A DNA stretch of 5,921 nt from an uncultured Solobacterium sp. (GCA_900554555.1 USIC01000061.1:1-5921); one strand, 5' to 3'; shown: positions 1-5,617, counted from the first letter of the stretch. Numbers and translations: made by a program. The notes: generated by a model from the sequence alone, not told the origin.

Positions 1-379
1 CGATTTCACAGTGGGTTCTCGTTTTATATCTGATAGTAACTCAGAATTTAAATCTTCTATGAGTCGTCAAACCGGGATAAGGATTCTTTCAACTCTTATA
101 CAATTGACTGCTAGAGTTAAAATAAAAGATGTAACTTCTGGTTATCGTGCGGCCAACCGAAAAGTCATTTCTCAATTTGTTAAGCGTTATCCTAGCCAGT
201 ATCCGGAACCTGAAAGTTATATGCACATGTTTGCCAAAAGTATACGTGTGAAAGAGATTGGTGTTAATATGTTTGAACGTACAACTGGTGAATCAAGTAT
301 TAATCTTGTTAAAGGCTTTGGCTATATGTTTAATGTATCTTTATCTATTCTTATCACCGCTTTATTAAAAAAGGAGTAA
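1..379 (+). CDS. Family 2 glycosyltransferase, C-terminal part (5' end outside the window)
   Basis: This is the C-terminal 125 or so residues of a GT-A fold glycosyltransferase of the DPM1/WcaA-like family 2. The reading frame is open to the window edge (first whole codon at base 2, reading DFTVGSRF), so the GTG at base 11 is very unlikely to be the real start. Visible family marks are the GSRF segment, the DVTSGYRAANR block around bases 130-162, the YPEPES block around 199-216, and a late ERTTGESSI block. In this family these follow the catalytic DxD region, which is missing here because of truncation. Such enzymes transfer sugars to polyprenyl phosphate or to cell-wall and capsule polymers on the cytoplasmic face of the membrane. 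The C-terminus ends in a hydrophobic stretch (SLSILITALL) that may touch the membrane. A GGAG overlapping its stop codon serves the next gene, so the two are probably cotranscribed. Donor and acceptor cannot be told from this fragment. Confidence 0.88.
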   Translation, partial: DFTVGSRFISDSNSEFKSSMSRQTGIRILSTLIQLTARVKIKDVTSGYRAANRKVISQFVKRYPSQYPEPESYMHMFAKSIRVKEIGVNMFERTTGESSINLVKGFGYMFNVSLSILITALLKKE

Positions 380-382
380 AAA

Positions 383-721
383 ATGAAGAAATTTATAACT
401 GCTTTACTAGTGAATGTAATTTCTCTTTGGTTAATTGATTACCTCATGAGATCTATATACATCGCCACACCGAATGCGTTATTTGCGATTGCTTTTGTAC
501 TAATGATTTTAAATGCGACTCTGAAGCCGCTAATGAAATTAATCTTCTTACCAGTTACATTCTTGAGTTTTGGATTATTTTCATTGATTATCAATGCAGT
601 TGTACTCGCAACAGCGTTTAGTTTTGCGCCAGGTTCGTATATTATAGGATTTCCATCAGCGTTTATCGCAAGTATTCTCCTATCGATTGCCAATTCCGCA
701 ATTAATTCTTATATTGAATAA
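383..721 (+). CDS. YvlD-like small integral membrane protein (phage holin family 4 superfamily)
   Basis: This 112-residue protein is almost entirely hydrophobic, with about four predicted membrane helices (roughly residues 4-24, 31-50, 53-78 and 84-107). The motif N44-A-T-L-K-P49, the P57-V-T with G64-L-F that follows, and the asparagine in SLIIN71 match the family PF04020 (YvlD / mycobacterial-type 4-TMS holin-like). The length is normal for that family. Despite the family name, chromosomal members are not shown to be lysis proteins and their role is poorly known; in Bacillus yvlD sits with envelope-stress genes. The start is supported by AAGGAG at 371-376, six bases upstream of the ATG and overlapping the stop of the glycosyltransferase, which suggests one transcript. 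The last two bases of its stop codon form the foot of a terminator hairpin. An envelope role is inferred from context only. Confidence 0.82.
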   Translation: MKKFITALLVNVISLWLIDYLMRSIYIATPNALFAIAFVLMILNATLKPLMKLIFLPVTFLSFGLFSLIINAVVLATAFSFAPGSYIIGFPSAFIASILLSIANSAINSYIE

Positions 722-750
722 CATCGTACGAAAAAGTGCGATGTTTTTTT
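720..750 (+). terminator. Rho-independent terminator after the YvlD-like gene
   Basis: A 10-bp stem (AACATCGTAC at 720-729 with GTGCGATGTT at 736-745, one G-U pair) closes a 6-nt A-rich loop and runs into an unbroken T tract to 750. The left arm starts inside the TAA stop codon (719-721). It ends the glycosyltransferase/YvlD transcript and separates it from the ABC transporter gene. Confidence 0.9.
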
Positions 751-755
751 CTGGG

Positions 756-784
756 TTGTATTATCTTCCGTAAAATATAATAAT
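756..784 (+). promoter_or_regulatory. Candidate sigma-A promoter of the ABC transporter gene
   Basis: TTGTAT at 756-761 stands 17 bp from AATAAT at 779-784. A perfect TATAAT overlaps it at 776-781 but would leave only 14 bp to that -35. Either -10 puts the start of transcription near 788-791, about 27-30 nt before the ATG at 818. The site lies just after a strong terminator, where a new promoter is expected. The -35 is a weak match (3 of 6), and AT-rich DNA gives chance -10 matches. Confidence 0.5.
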
Positions 785-817
785 GATAATGAAAGAATTA
801 GGTACTAAGAGGTAGAT

Positions 818-2476
818 ATGTCACAACTAGAAGGGATTATAAAAAAATCCACGTTGAAGTATGCATTGATTGCATTTGGTTTTTGTGTTTTATCAGAAAT
901 CATTAGTCTAGTATCCCCAAGATTAATGCAATATATCATTGATACAGTTATACCACAAAGAAACATGCATACAATTATCATTAGTATTCTAATATTTGTG
1001 TCAATACCACTACTGCATATATGCGTAAAATCAATTTTTAATTACTTTACGATTGTATTTGCACGAAACAAAGGAAATGAGTATGCAATTCAACTGATGG
1101 AAAAGATAATTCATCAACCACTCCATTTTTTTGATACGCATAATTCTATTGAGTTACTGACGGAATCAGGTCGAGAACTCTCTAACTTATTATTGTTCTA
1201 TATCAAAGATATTCCTAGTTACTATAGTGCAATTCTATCCTCAATTATCATCTTTATAATTTTGTGCTCTTATCACCCTGTGATAGGAGTATTCCAAATT
1301 TTATTCTTGCCACTTAGTATTATTCCGGTCAGATTTATTCATCTTAAGTTAGAGGGATTAGTAAATAGTGTAATTGAAAAGAACGCAAAGAATAATCAAT
1401 TAAAAGCGGATATGTTTAAGAATATCGACTACATCAAGAGTAATAACCTAGAGACATTCTATATCAATCAGATAAAAGAGAATAATGATGCAATCGTTTC
1501 TGTTTGGGGAAGTGTCGCTTCGATGGAATCTCTAGCTGGTGTATGGATCAATGGTTTTATGACCTCTCTATTTACCGGACTATCATTTGGCATCGTTGCG
1601 CTATTGATGATGTACACAACAAAACTTACAGTCGGAACAATTGTTTCTGTAGTCAGCTATTGTGAGTTGTTATATTCCTATTTACATACAATATTTTCAA
1701 CGGAAATTGAAAAAGGAAAGTTCAAAGGTGAATTCACAAAGACAAAGGAATTGTTCGAATTAGAGTATGACATTTCTGCAAATCAGTATCCATTCTCAAT
1801 GGAGCGCGCAATCAGATTTGAACAAGTAAATTTTCAATATACAAATACACCTATCTTAAAAAATCTAACGTTAGAATTACTGTCTCATAAATGGACTGTT
1901 ATCCTTGGCGAAAGTGGTGTTGGAAAGAGTACAATTTTAAAACTAATAGAAAAGTTCTACACAGAGTACGAAGGGAAAATCATGGTTGATGATATATCTT
2001 TGAAGGATATTGATAGCCATGATTTAAGAAATCAGGTGGCTTATTTATCGCAATCACCTTCTTTATTCCCGGGTAGTATTCGTAGCAATTTAATTGTAAA
2101 TGACGATAAGATGGCGGATGATGTGCTTTGGAATGCGCTAGAAACAGTGAATTTGAAAGATTATGTTTTATCGTTGGACGATGCTTTGGATACAGATATT
2201 TATGAAGCGGGAAAAATTATGTCTACTGGGCAGAAACAGCGTTTGTGTATCGCAAGAGCGTTATTGAGAAACGTGGAGATATACTTATTGGATGAAATTA
2301 CATCTAATGTTGACCGTGAAAATACGCAGCTGATTTTATCATATTTCAAAGAGCTATCAAAAGATGGAAAGACAATTATCAGTGTTACACATGATAGAGA
2401 ATACATTCCTTTTGCGGATATGACATATGAATTATGTAATGGAAAAGACACAACAATAGTTTCTAAAATTCAGTGA
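818..2476 (+). CDS. ABC exporter half-transporter (fused membrane and ATPase domains)
   Basis: This 552-residue protein has an exporter-type membrane domain (about residues 1-310, roughly six helices near 15-40, 52-75, a pair at 128-172, and a pair at 240-295) followed by an ATPase domain. ATPase marks are Walker A G364-ESGVGKST-372 with K370, Q-loop Q412, signature M468-S-T-G-Q472, Walker B ending D492 with catalytic E493, and H-loop H525. All catalytic residues are present, so it should be active. The signature reads STGQ where LSGGQ is usual. At 552 residues it is slightly short for a half-transporter and has no N-terminal peptidase domain. No partner subunit lies beside it, so a homodimer is the simplest model. 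It is preceded by AAGAGG (807-812), five bases from the ATG, and ends with tandem TGA TAA stops. It forms its own unit between two terminators. Substrate is unknown; drug, lipid or peptide export are all possible. ATA codons are frequent (about 14 by eye), unlike the downstream operon. Confidence 0.93.
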   Translation: MSQLEGIIKKSTLKYALIAFGFCVLSEIISLVSPRLMQYIIDTVIPQRNMHTIIISILIFVSIPLLHICVKSIFNYFTIVFARNKGNEYAIQLMEKIIHQPLHFFDTHNSIELLTESGRELSNLLLFYIKDIPSYYSAILSSIIIFIILCSYHPVIGVFQILFLPLSIIPVRFIHLKLEGLVNSVIEKNAKNNQLKADMFKNIDYIKSNNLETFYINQIKENNDAIVSVWGSVASMESLAGVWINGFMTSLFTGLSFGIVALLMMYTTKLTVGTIVSVVSYCELLYSYLHTIFSTEIEKGKFKGEFTKTKELFELEYDISANQYPFSMERAIRFEQVNFQYTNTPILKNLTLELLSHKWTVILGESGVGKSTILKLIEKFYTEYEGKIMVDDISLKDIDSHDLRNQVAYLSQSPSLFPGSIRSNLIVNDDKMADDVLWNALETVNLKDYVLSLDDALDTDIYEAGKIMSTGQKQRLCIARALLRNVEIYLLDEITSNVDRENTQLILSYFKELSKDGKTIISVTHDREYIPFADMTYELCNGKDTTIVSKIQ

Positions 2477-2512
2477 TAAATATACAAAAGGATATATTTG
2501 GGTTATTTATAG

Positions 2513-2542
2513 GAGCATATAAGAGAAATTGTATGCTCTTTT
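2513..2542 (+). terminator. Rho-independent terminator after the ABC transporter gene
   Basis: A 10-bp stem (GAGCATATAA at 2513-2522 with TTGTATGCTC at 2529-2538, one G-U pair) with loop GAGAAA is followed by TTTT (2539-2542). It lies 37 nt after the stop codon and isolates the ABC gene from the dtd operon. Confidence 0.85.
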
Positions 2543-2572
2543 GTGATTATGCGGCAACATTATTCCAATATC

Positions 2573-2581
2573 TGATATAAT
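2573..2581 (+). promoter_or_regulatory. Extended -10 promoter of the dtd-folD-DUF951-ychF operon
   Basis: TGA-TATAAT is a perfect extended -10 element, with TG at 2573-2574 and the hexamer at 2576-2581. No good -35 is seen at 16-18 bp (GGCAAC region, 2553-2558), as is common for extended -10 promoters. The predicted transcription start is near 2586-2590, only about 2-6 nt before the dtd ATG at 2592. It lies between the terminator at 2513-2542 and the operon, where a promoter is needed. Confidence 0.65.
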
Positions 2582-2591
2582 TTTTATCGAT

Positions 2592-3041
2592 ATGAGAACA
2601 GTAATTCAAAGAGTAAAACATGCCAGTGTTACCATTGATGGCGTCATAAATGGGAAAATTGAACAAGGTTTCCTATTGTTGGTTGGAATCAAAGATGATG
2701 ACACAGAAGCAGTAGTAGAAAAGATGGCAGATAAGATTGCCAAAATGCGTATTTTCGATGATGAAAATGGGAAGATGAATCTAGCATTACAACAAGTTGG
2801 AGGTGCGATTTTATCTATTTCACAGTTTACGTTATTCGCAAACTGCAAAAAAGGTAATCGTCCAAGTTTTGATGGGGCGGGAAAGCCTGAACATGCCAAA
2901 GCGATGTACTTATACTTTAATGAAGTATTGAGACGTTATGGTTTACAAGTAGAGGAAGGTATCTTTGCGGCAGATATGAAAGTTGAACTGCTCAACGATG
3001 GCCCTATCACAATATGGCTGGATTCGGAGGATTTAAAATGA
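2592..3041 (+). CDS. dtd: D-aminoacyl-tRNA deacylase
   Basis: DTD is a cytoplasmic homodimer that hydrolyses D-amino acids (and mischarged glycine on tRNA-Ala) from tRNA. The 149-residue length is typical. The N-terminal MRTVIQRVKHASV block is the family start. The catalytic S77-Q-F-T-L81 motif and the Gly-cisPro motif N135-D-G-P-I-T140, at its conserved position, are intact, as is FAADM at 125-129. The start at 2592 is firm: upstream in frame there is no ATG, GTG or TTG before the TGA at 2544-2546, and family similarity begins at once. No Shine-Dalgarno sequence precedes it (the leader is TTTTTATCGAT), and the -10 element is only 10 bases upstream, so leaderless initiation is likely. In many Bacillota dtd follows relA; here it heads an operon with folD, whose ATG overlaps its TGA. 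Two ATA codons are seen. Confidence 0.97.
   Translation: MRTVIQRVKHASVTIDGVINGKIEQGFLLLVGIKDDDTEAVVEKMADKIAKMRIFDDENGKMNLALQQVGGAILSISQFTLFANCKKGNRPSFDGAGKPEHAKAMYLYFNEVLRRYGLQVEEGIFAADMKVELLNDGPITIWLDSEDLK
3026..3030 (+). promoter_or_regulatory. Ribosome binding site that fixes the folD start
   Basis: GGAGG at 3026-3030 lies inside the 3' end of dtd, seven bases before the ATG at 3038. It decides for that start over the ATG at 3014, which lies upstream of this site, has no comparable site of its own, and would add eight residues (MAGFGGFK) not typical of FolD. Confidence 0.85.
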
Positions 3042-3889
3042 CACAAATTATCTACGGTAGTGAATTATCTGCCGAATTAAAAGAGAATATGCGCTCAAAA
3101 GTGGAATCTTGGGTATCTGCAGGTATGAGAACTCCATGTCTTGCGGTTATCCTTGTAGGAGATAATCCAGCATCTGAGTCCTATGTACGTGGAAAAGAGA
3201 AGGCTTGTGCAGCAGTTGGCATTAAAACCAATACGATTAGTTTATCTTCTTCAATCTCCCAAGAGGAATTAGAGAAATCAATCTGTGATTGTACGAATGA
3301 TGATGCGGTTGATGGCATCTTGATTCAGTTACCATTACCAGAAGGTTTTGATGAAGATAGAGCAATTGCGTGTATCGATCCACAAAAAGATGTGGATGGA
3401 CTTCATCCATTAAACTTTGGAAGATTCTTTATGAATCAACCATCCTTTGTGCCTTGTACACCACTTGGTATCATGGAACTCTTAAAACGTATGGGATGTA
3501 ATCCAAAGGGCAAGCATGCGGTGGTCATTGGCCGCTCTAAGTTGGTAGGAACACCAGTTGCCCGTCTATTACAGAATGCCAATGCGACAGTTACAATTTG
3601 TCATTCCCATACAGCAAACTTAAAAGAACTGACAAATTTAGCGGATATTCTAATTGTTGCAGTGGGTAAGCCAAAGATGATTGATGCGCAATATGTCAAA
3701 GAAGGTGCGTATGTCATCGACGTTGGTGTAAATAGTGTTGATGGTCATCTGTGTGGAGATGTAGATTTTGAATCTGTAGCTCCTAAGGCAGGTGCGATTA
3801 CACCTGTGCCAAAGGGTGTTGGTCCAATGACCATTTGTATGTTATTACAAAATACAATCACTGCATATGAAAAGAGGCAGGGACTATGA
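3038..3889 (+). CDS. folD: Bifunctional methylene-THF dehydrogenase / methenyl-THF cyclohydrolase
   Basis: FolD interconverts 5,10-methylene-THF, 5,10-methenyl-THF and 10-formyl-THF in the cytoplasm. This supplies one-carbon units for purines and for formylation of initiator Met-tRNA, and the dehydrogenase step uses NADP(H). From the ATG at 3038 it is 283 residues, a normal length. Catalytic residues sit at their classic places: Y49 and K53 in the SYVRGKEKA block, Q97 in DGILIQLPLP, and D120 in KDVDGLHP. The Rossmann cofactor loop is G165-RSKLVGTP-173, and the C-terminal GAITPVPKGVGPMT signature is present. The ATG overlaps the dtd stop (ATGA at 3038-3041), and its own stop overlaps the DUF951 start in the same way, so the three are surely cotranscribed and probably translationally coupled. 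No ATA codon is seen, unlike the genes to the left. Nothing is missing or broken. Confidence 0.97.
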   Translation: MTQIIYGSELSAELKENMRSKVESWVSAGMRTPCLAVILVGDNPASESYVRGKEKACAAVGIKTNTISLSSSISQEELEKSICDCTNDDAVDGILIQLPLPEGFDEDRAIACIDPQKDVDGLHPLNFGRFFMNQPSFVPCTPLGIMELLKRMGCNPKGKHAVVIGRSKLVGTPVARLLQNANATVTICHSHTANLKELTNLADILIVAVGKPKMIDAQYVKEGAYVIDVGVNSVDGHLCGDVDFESVAPKAGAITPVPKGVGPMTICMLLQNTITAYEKRQGL

Positions 3890-4086
3890 TTAGTGATTTT
3901 AATCTAAACGATACAGTTGAAATGAAAAAGGAACATCCATGCAAGAAATCCAAGTATTGGAAAGTGATTCGTATGGGTGCTGATATTAAAATCAAGTGTT
4001 TAGGCTGTGGTGCAGTCGTGATGTTTCCGCGACATGAATTTGAGCGTAAGCTGAAGAAGATTATTGAAAAAGCACCACAGGAATAA
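3886..4086 (+). CDS. DUF951 family small protein (YyzM-like)
   Basis: This 66-residue protein belongs to DUF951 (PF06107), found in Bacillota and often beside ychF, as with yyzM in Bacillus subtilis. The VEMKKEHPC block (11-19), W25, the RMGADIKIKC segment (29-38), the CLGCG knuckle (38-42) and VMFPRHEFERKLKK (44-57) match the family. H17, C19, C38 and C41 could bind a metal, although this is inferred from spacing only. The C-terminal part is basic and could contact nucleic acid. No function is established. Its ATG overlaps the folD TGA (ATGA at 3886-3889), and GAGG at 3875-3878 sits seven bases upstream. A 24-nt gap separates it from ychF. A translation-related role is suggested by context alone. 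The family usually has Gly after HPC; here the run is HPCKKSKYW. Confidence 0.88.
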   Translation: MISDFNLNDTVEMKKEHPCKKSKYWKVIRMGADIKIKCLGCGAVVMFPRHEFERKLKKIIEKAPQE

Positions 4087-4110
4087 GAGGAAAGAAAAGA
4101 GGAATCAAAT

Positions 4111-5214
4111 ATGTCATTAACAGCAGGTATCGTTGGCTTACCAAACGTTGGTAAATCAACTTTGTTTAATGCAATTACAAACAGCCAAGTCTTAGCAGAG
4201 AACTATCCATTCGCAACCATCAATCCAAACGTTGGTGTGGTAGAAGTTCCTGATAAGAGAATGGATGACTTCGTAGAGCTCTTCCATCCAAAGAAGACAA
4301 TTTATACAACCTTTGAATTTACAGATATCGCAGGTCTTGTGAAGGGTGCTTCAAAGGGTGAAGGCTTAGGGAACCAATTCTTAGCGAATATTCGTGAGAC
4401 AGACGCAATTGTTCACGTTGTAAGATGTTTTGATGATAGTAATATCGAACATGTAGAGGGCTCTGTTGACCCAATTCGTGATATCGAAGAAATTAACTTA
4501 GAGCTTTGCTTAAGTGATTTGGATACAGTCCAGAATCGTATTAGTAAGGTGGCTAAGAAGGCACAGACATCTAAAGATAAGGATGCGGTAGCTGAATATA
4601 CATCATTGCAGAAGTTTGAAAAGTTATTAGAGGCAGGAACACCAGTACGTCTAGGGGACTTAGAAGATTCTGACCGTGAGGTTTTAAAGAACTATGGTTT
4701 ACTCACATCAAAGCCAGTTATCTATGTTGCAAATATGAGCGATGAAGAGATCGGTGATCCTGACAGTAATGCATACTACCAAAAGGTAAAGGCATTTGCG
4801 GCAAATGAAGGTAGTGAATGTATTGCTATCTGTGCAAAGATGGAAGAAGAACTTTCTAGTCTTGATAAAGAAGAGAAGATTGCATTCATGCAGGACTTAG
4901 GAATTGCTCAATCTGGTTTGGATAAGATTATTCGTGCTGCTTATCACTTGCTAGGTCTAAGAACATTCTTCACGGTTGGCGAACCAGAATGCCGTGCATG
5001 GACTTTCCATGAAGGTATGAAAGCACCGCAATGTGCAGGTGTTATCCACACAGACTTTGAAAAGGGATTTATTCGTGCGGAAATCTATAGCTATGAAGAC
5101 TTAATGGAATATCGTACAGAACAATCTGTTAAGGAACATGGCAAGATGCGCTTAGAGGGTAAAGAGTACTTGATGAAGGATGGAGATGTAGTCTTCTTCC
5201 GTTTCAATGTATAA
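4111..5214 (+). CDS. ychF: Redox-regulated ribosome-associated ATPase YchF (OLA1 family)
   Basis: YchF is an Obg-family P-loop protein that prefers ATP to GTP, binds ribosomes and modulates oxidative-stress responses and start-codon or leaderless mRNA selection in some bacteria. The 367-residue length is standard. Seen here are Walker A G9-LPNVGKST-17, a switch I region near YPFATINPNVG (32-42), G3 D72-IAGL-76 followed by VKGASKGEGLGNQFL, a helical insertion around 130-200, a G4-position motif N208-M-S-D211, and a C-terminal TGS domain (about 280-367) ending in the family tail FFRFNV. G4 usually reads NxxE in this family, so D211 is a mild departure; an E follows directly. The canonical catalytic glutamine after DxAG is replaced by a hydrophobic residue (L76), as in all HAS-type NTPases. 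AGAGGA at 4098-4103 is seven bases from the ATG. It is probably the last gene of the dtd operon, though no clear terminator follows. Confidence 0.97.
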   Translation: MSLTAGIVGLPNVGKSTLFNAITNSQVLAENYPFATINPNVGVVEVPDKRMDDFVELFHPKKTIYTTFEFTDIAGLVKGASKGEGLGNQFLANIRETDAIVHVVRCFDDSNIEHVEGSVDPIRDIEEINLELCLSDLDTVQNRISKVAKKAQTSKDKDAVAEYTSLQKFEKLLEAGTPVRLGDLEDSDREVLKNYGLLTSKPVIYVANMSDEEIGDPDSNAYYQKVKAFAANEGSECIAICAKMEEELSSLDKEEKIAFMQDLGIAQSGLDKIIRAAYHLLGLRTFFTVGEPECRAWTFHEGMKAPQCAGVIHTDFEKGFIRAEIYSYEDLMEYRTEQSVKEHGKMRLEGKEYLMKDGDVVFFRFNV

Positions 5215-5225
5215 TTCATCTCATT

Positions 5226-5236
5226 TTCACAGTGAA
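5226..5236 (+). repeat. 11-bp palindrome TTCAC-A-GTGAA upstream of darA
   Basis: A perfect 5-bp inverted repeat with a 1-bp centre lies 12 nt after the ychF stop and just upstream of the -10 of the candidate darA promoter, where an activator or repressor could bind. It could also be chance: the arms are short. Confidence 0.3.
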
Positions 5237-5239
5237 TCA

Positions 5240-5248
5240 TGATAAAAT
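5240..5248 (+). promoter_or_regulatory. Candidate extended -10 promoter of darA
   Basis: TGA-TAAAAT (TG at 5240-5241, hexamer 5243-5248) resembles the extended -10 before dtd. No good -35 is found at 16-18 bp. Transcription would start near 5255, 17 nt before the darA ATG and just upstream of its AGGAGG. Read-through from ychF is also likely since no terminator is seen in the 57-nt gap. Confidence 0.45.
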
Positions 5249-5271
5249 AGGAGTAACAATAGGAGGCTCTT

Positions 5272-5595
5272 ATGAAACTAATCTTGGCAATTGTATCCAA
5301 TGATGATGCATCTGCAGTTTCTGCTGCACTTACGAAGAATAATTTCTATATGACACGTTTAGCAACGACGGGTGGATTCCTACGTGCTGGAAATACAACG
5401 ATTATCGTAGGTACGGAAGATGAACTTGTAGATAAATGTATCGCAGTTATCGGTGAAGAAGCAAAACGTCGTACAGAAATCGTTCCATCCACCGCATCAT
5501 ATGACGTTGGTAGATATGCGTCCTTCCCAGTTGAAGTACAAATTGGCGGAGCGACAATCTTTGTATTGGATATCGAACAATTCAAGAAGCTATAA
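5272..5595 (+). CDS. darA: Cyclic-di-AMP receptor, PII-like (PstA/DarA family)
   Basis: This 107-residue cytoplasmic protein belongs to PF06153 (DUF970), the PII-like trimeric c-di-AMP receptors known as DarA (B. subtilis YaaQ) or PstA. The N-terminal MKLILAIV strand, T28 in the strand before the loop, the hallmark LATTGGFLRAGNTT block (30-43), G47, and the C-terminal PVEVQIGGATIFVLDIEQF block match closely. The family binds c-di-AMP with residues around T28, F36, L37, N41 and G47, all present. Position 26, usually Arg in characterised members, is Tyr here. The long B-loop region (about 62-85) is variable, as expected. Its output partner is unknown in the family; c-di-AMP itself governs potassium, osmotic and wall balance. 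A perfect AGGAGG (5261-5266) is five bases from the ATG. In B. subtilis the gene lies between tmk and holB neighbours; here it follows ychF and precedes an oxidoreductase. A hairpin begins within its stop codon. Confidence 0.95.
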   Translation: MKLILAIVSNDDASAVSAALTKNNFYMTRLATTGGFLRAGNTTIIVGTEDELVDKCIAVIGEEAKRRTEIVPSTASYDVGRYASFPVEVQIGGATIFVLDIEQFKKL

Positions 5596-5617
5596 GCAGG
5601 GGAACCTGCTTTCTTTT
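5594..5617 (+). terminator. Short Rho-independent terminator or attenuator after darA
   Basis: A 7-bp stem (AAGCAGG at 5594-5600 with CCTGCTT at 5605-5611) is capped by a GGAA tetraloop of the stable GNRA type and followed by TCTTTT. The left arm uses the last two bases of the darA stop. The T tract is interrupted by one C, and the next gene starts only 24 nt further on with no room for a clear promoter, so partial read-through is likely. Confidence 0.75.

Noticed and set aside
11..13. GTG as the start of the glycosyltransferase
   Set aside because: The frame is open upstream to the window edge and reads DFTVGSRF, which continues the family pattern; no catalytic N-terminal domain would be present otherwise.
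383..721. Phage holin, implying a prophage remnant
   Set aside because: The family name is historical; the protein is chromosomal YvlD-like, and no phage structural, lysin, integrase or attachment sequence is nearby.
2478..2499. AT-only inverted repeat AAATATA / TATATTT just after the ABC stop codon
   Set aside because: The 7-bp stem has no G-C pair, no T tract follows, and such repeats are frequent by chance in AT-rich spacers; the true terminator lies at 2513-2542.
2477..2591. Possible small gene or RNA in the ABC-dtd gap
   Set aside because: Beyond the terminator and the extended -10 promoter, I see no start with an SD, no tRNA-like fold and no riboswitch motif in 115 nt.
2200..2899. Minus-strand open frames opposite the ABC gene and dtd
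   Set aside because: They are complements of well-recognised coding regions with intact catalytic motifs and show no recognisable protein family.
3014..3037. Upstream in-frame ATG giving an eight-residue longer FolD
   Set aside because: GGAGG at 3026-3030 points to the ATG at 3038, FolD similarity begins there, and the 3014 ATG has no comparable SD and would overlap dtd by 28 nt instead of the tight ATGA overlap.
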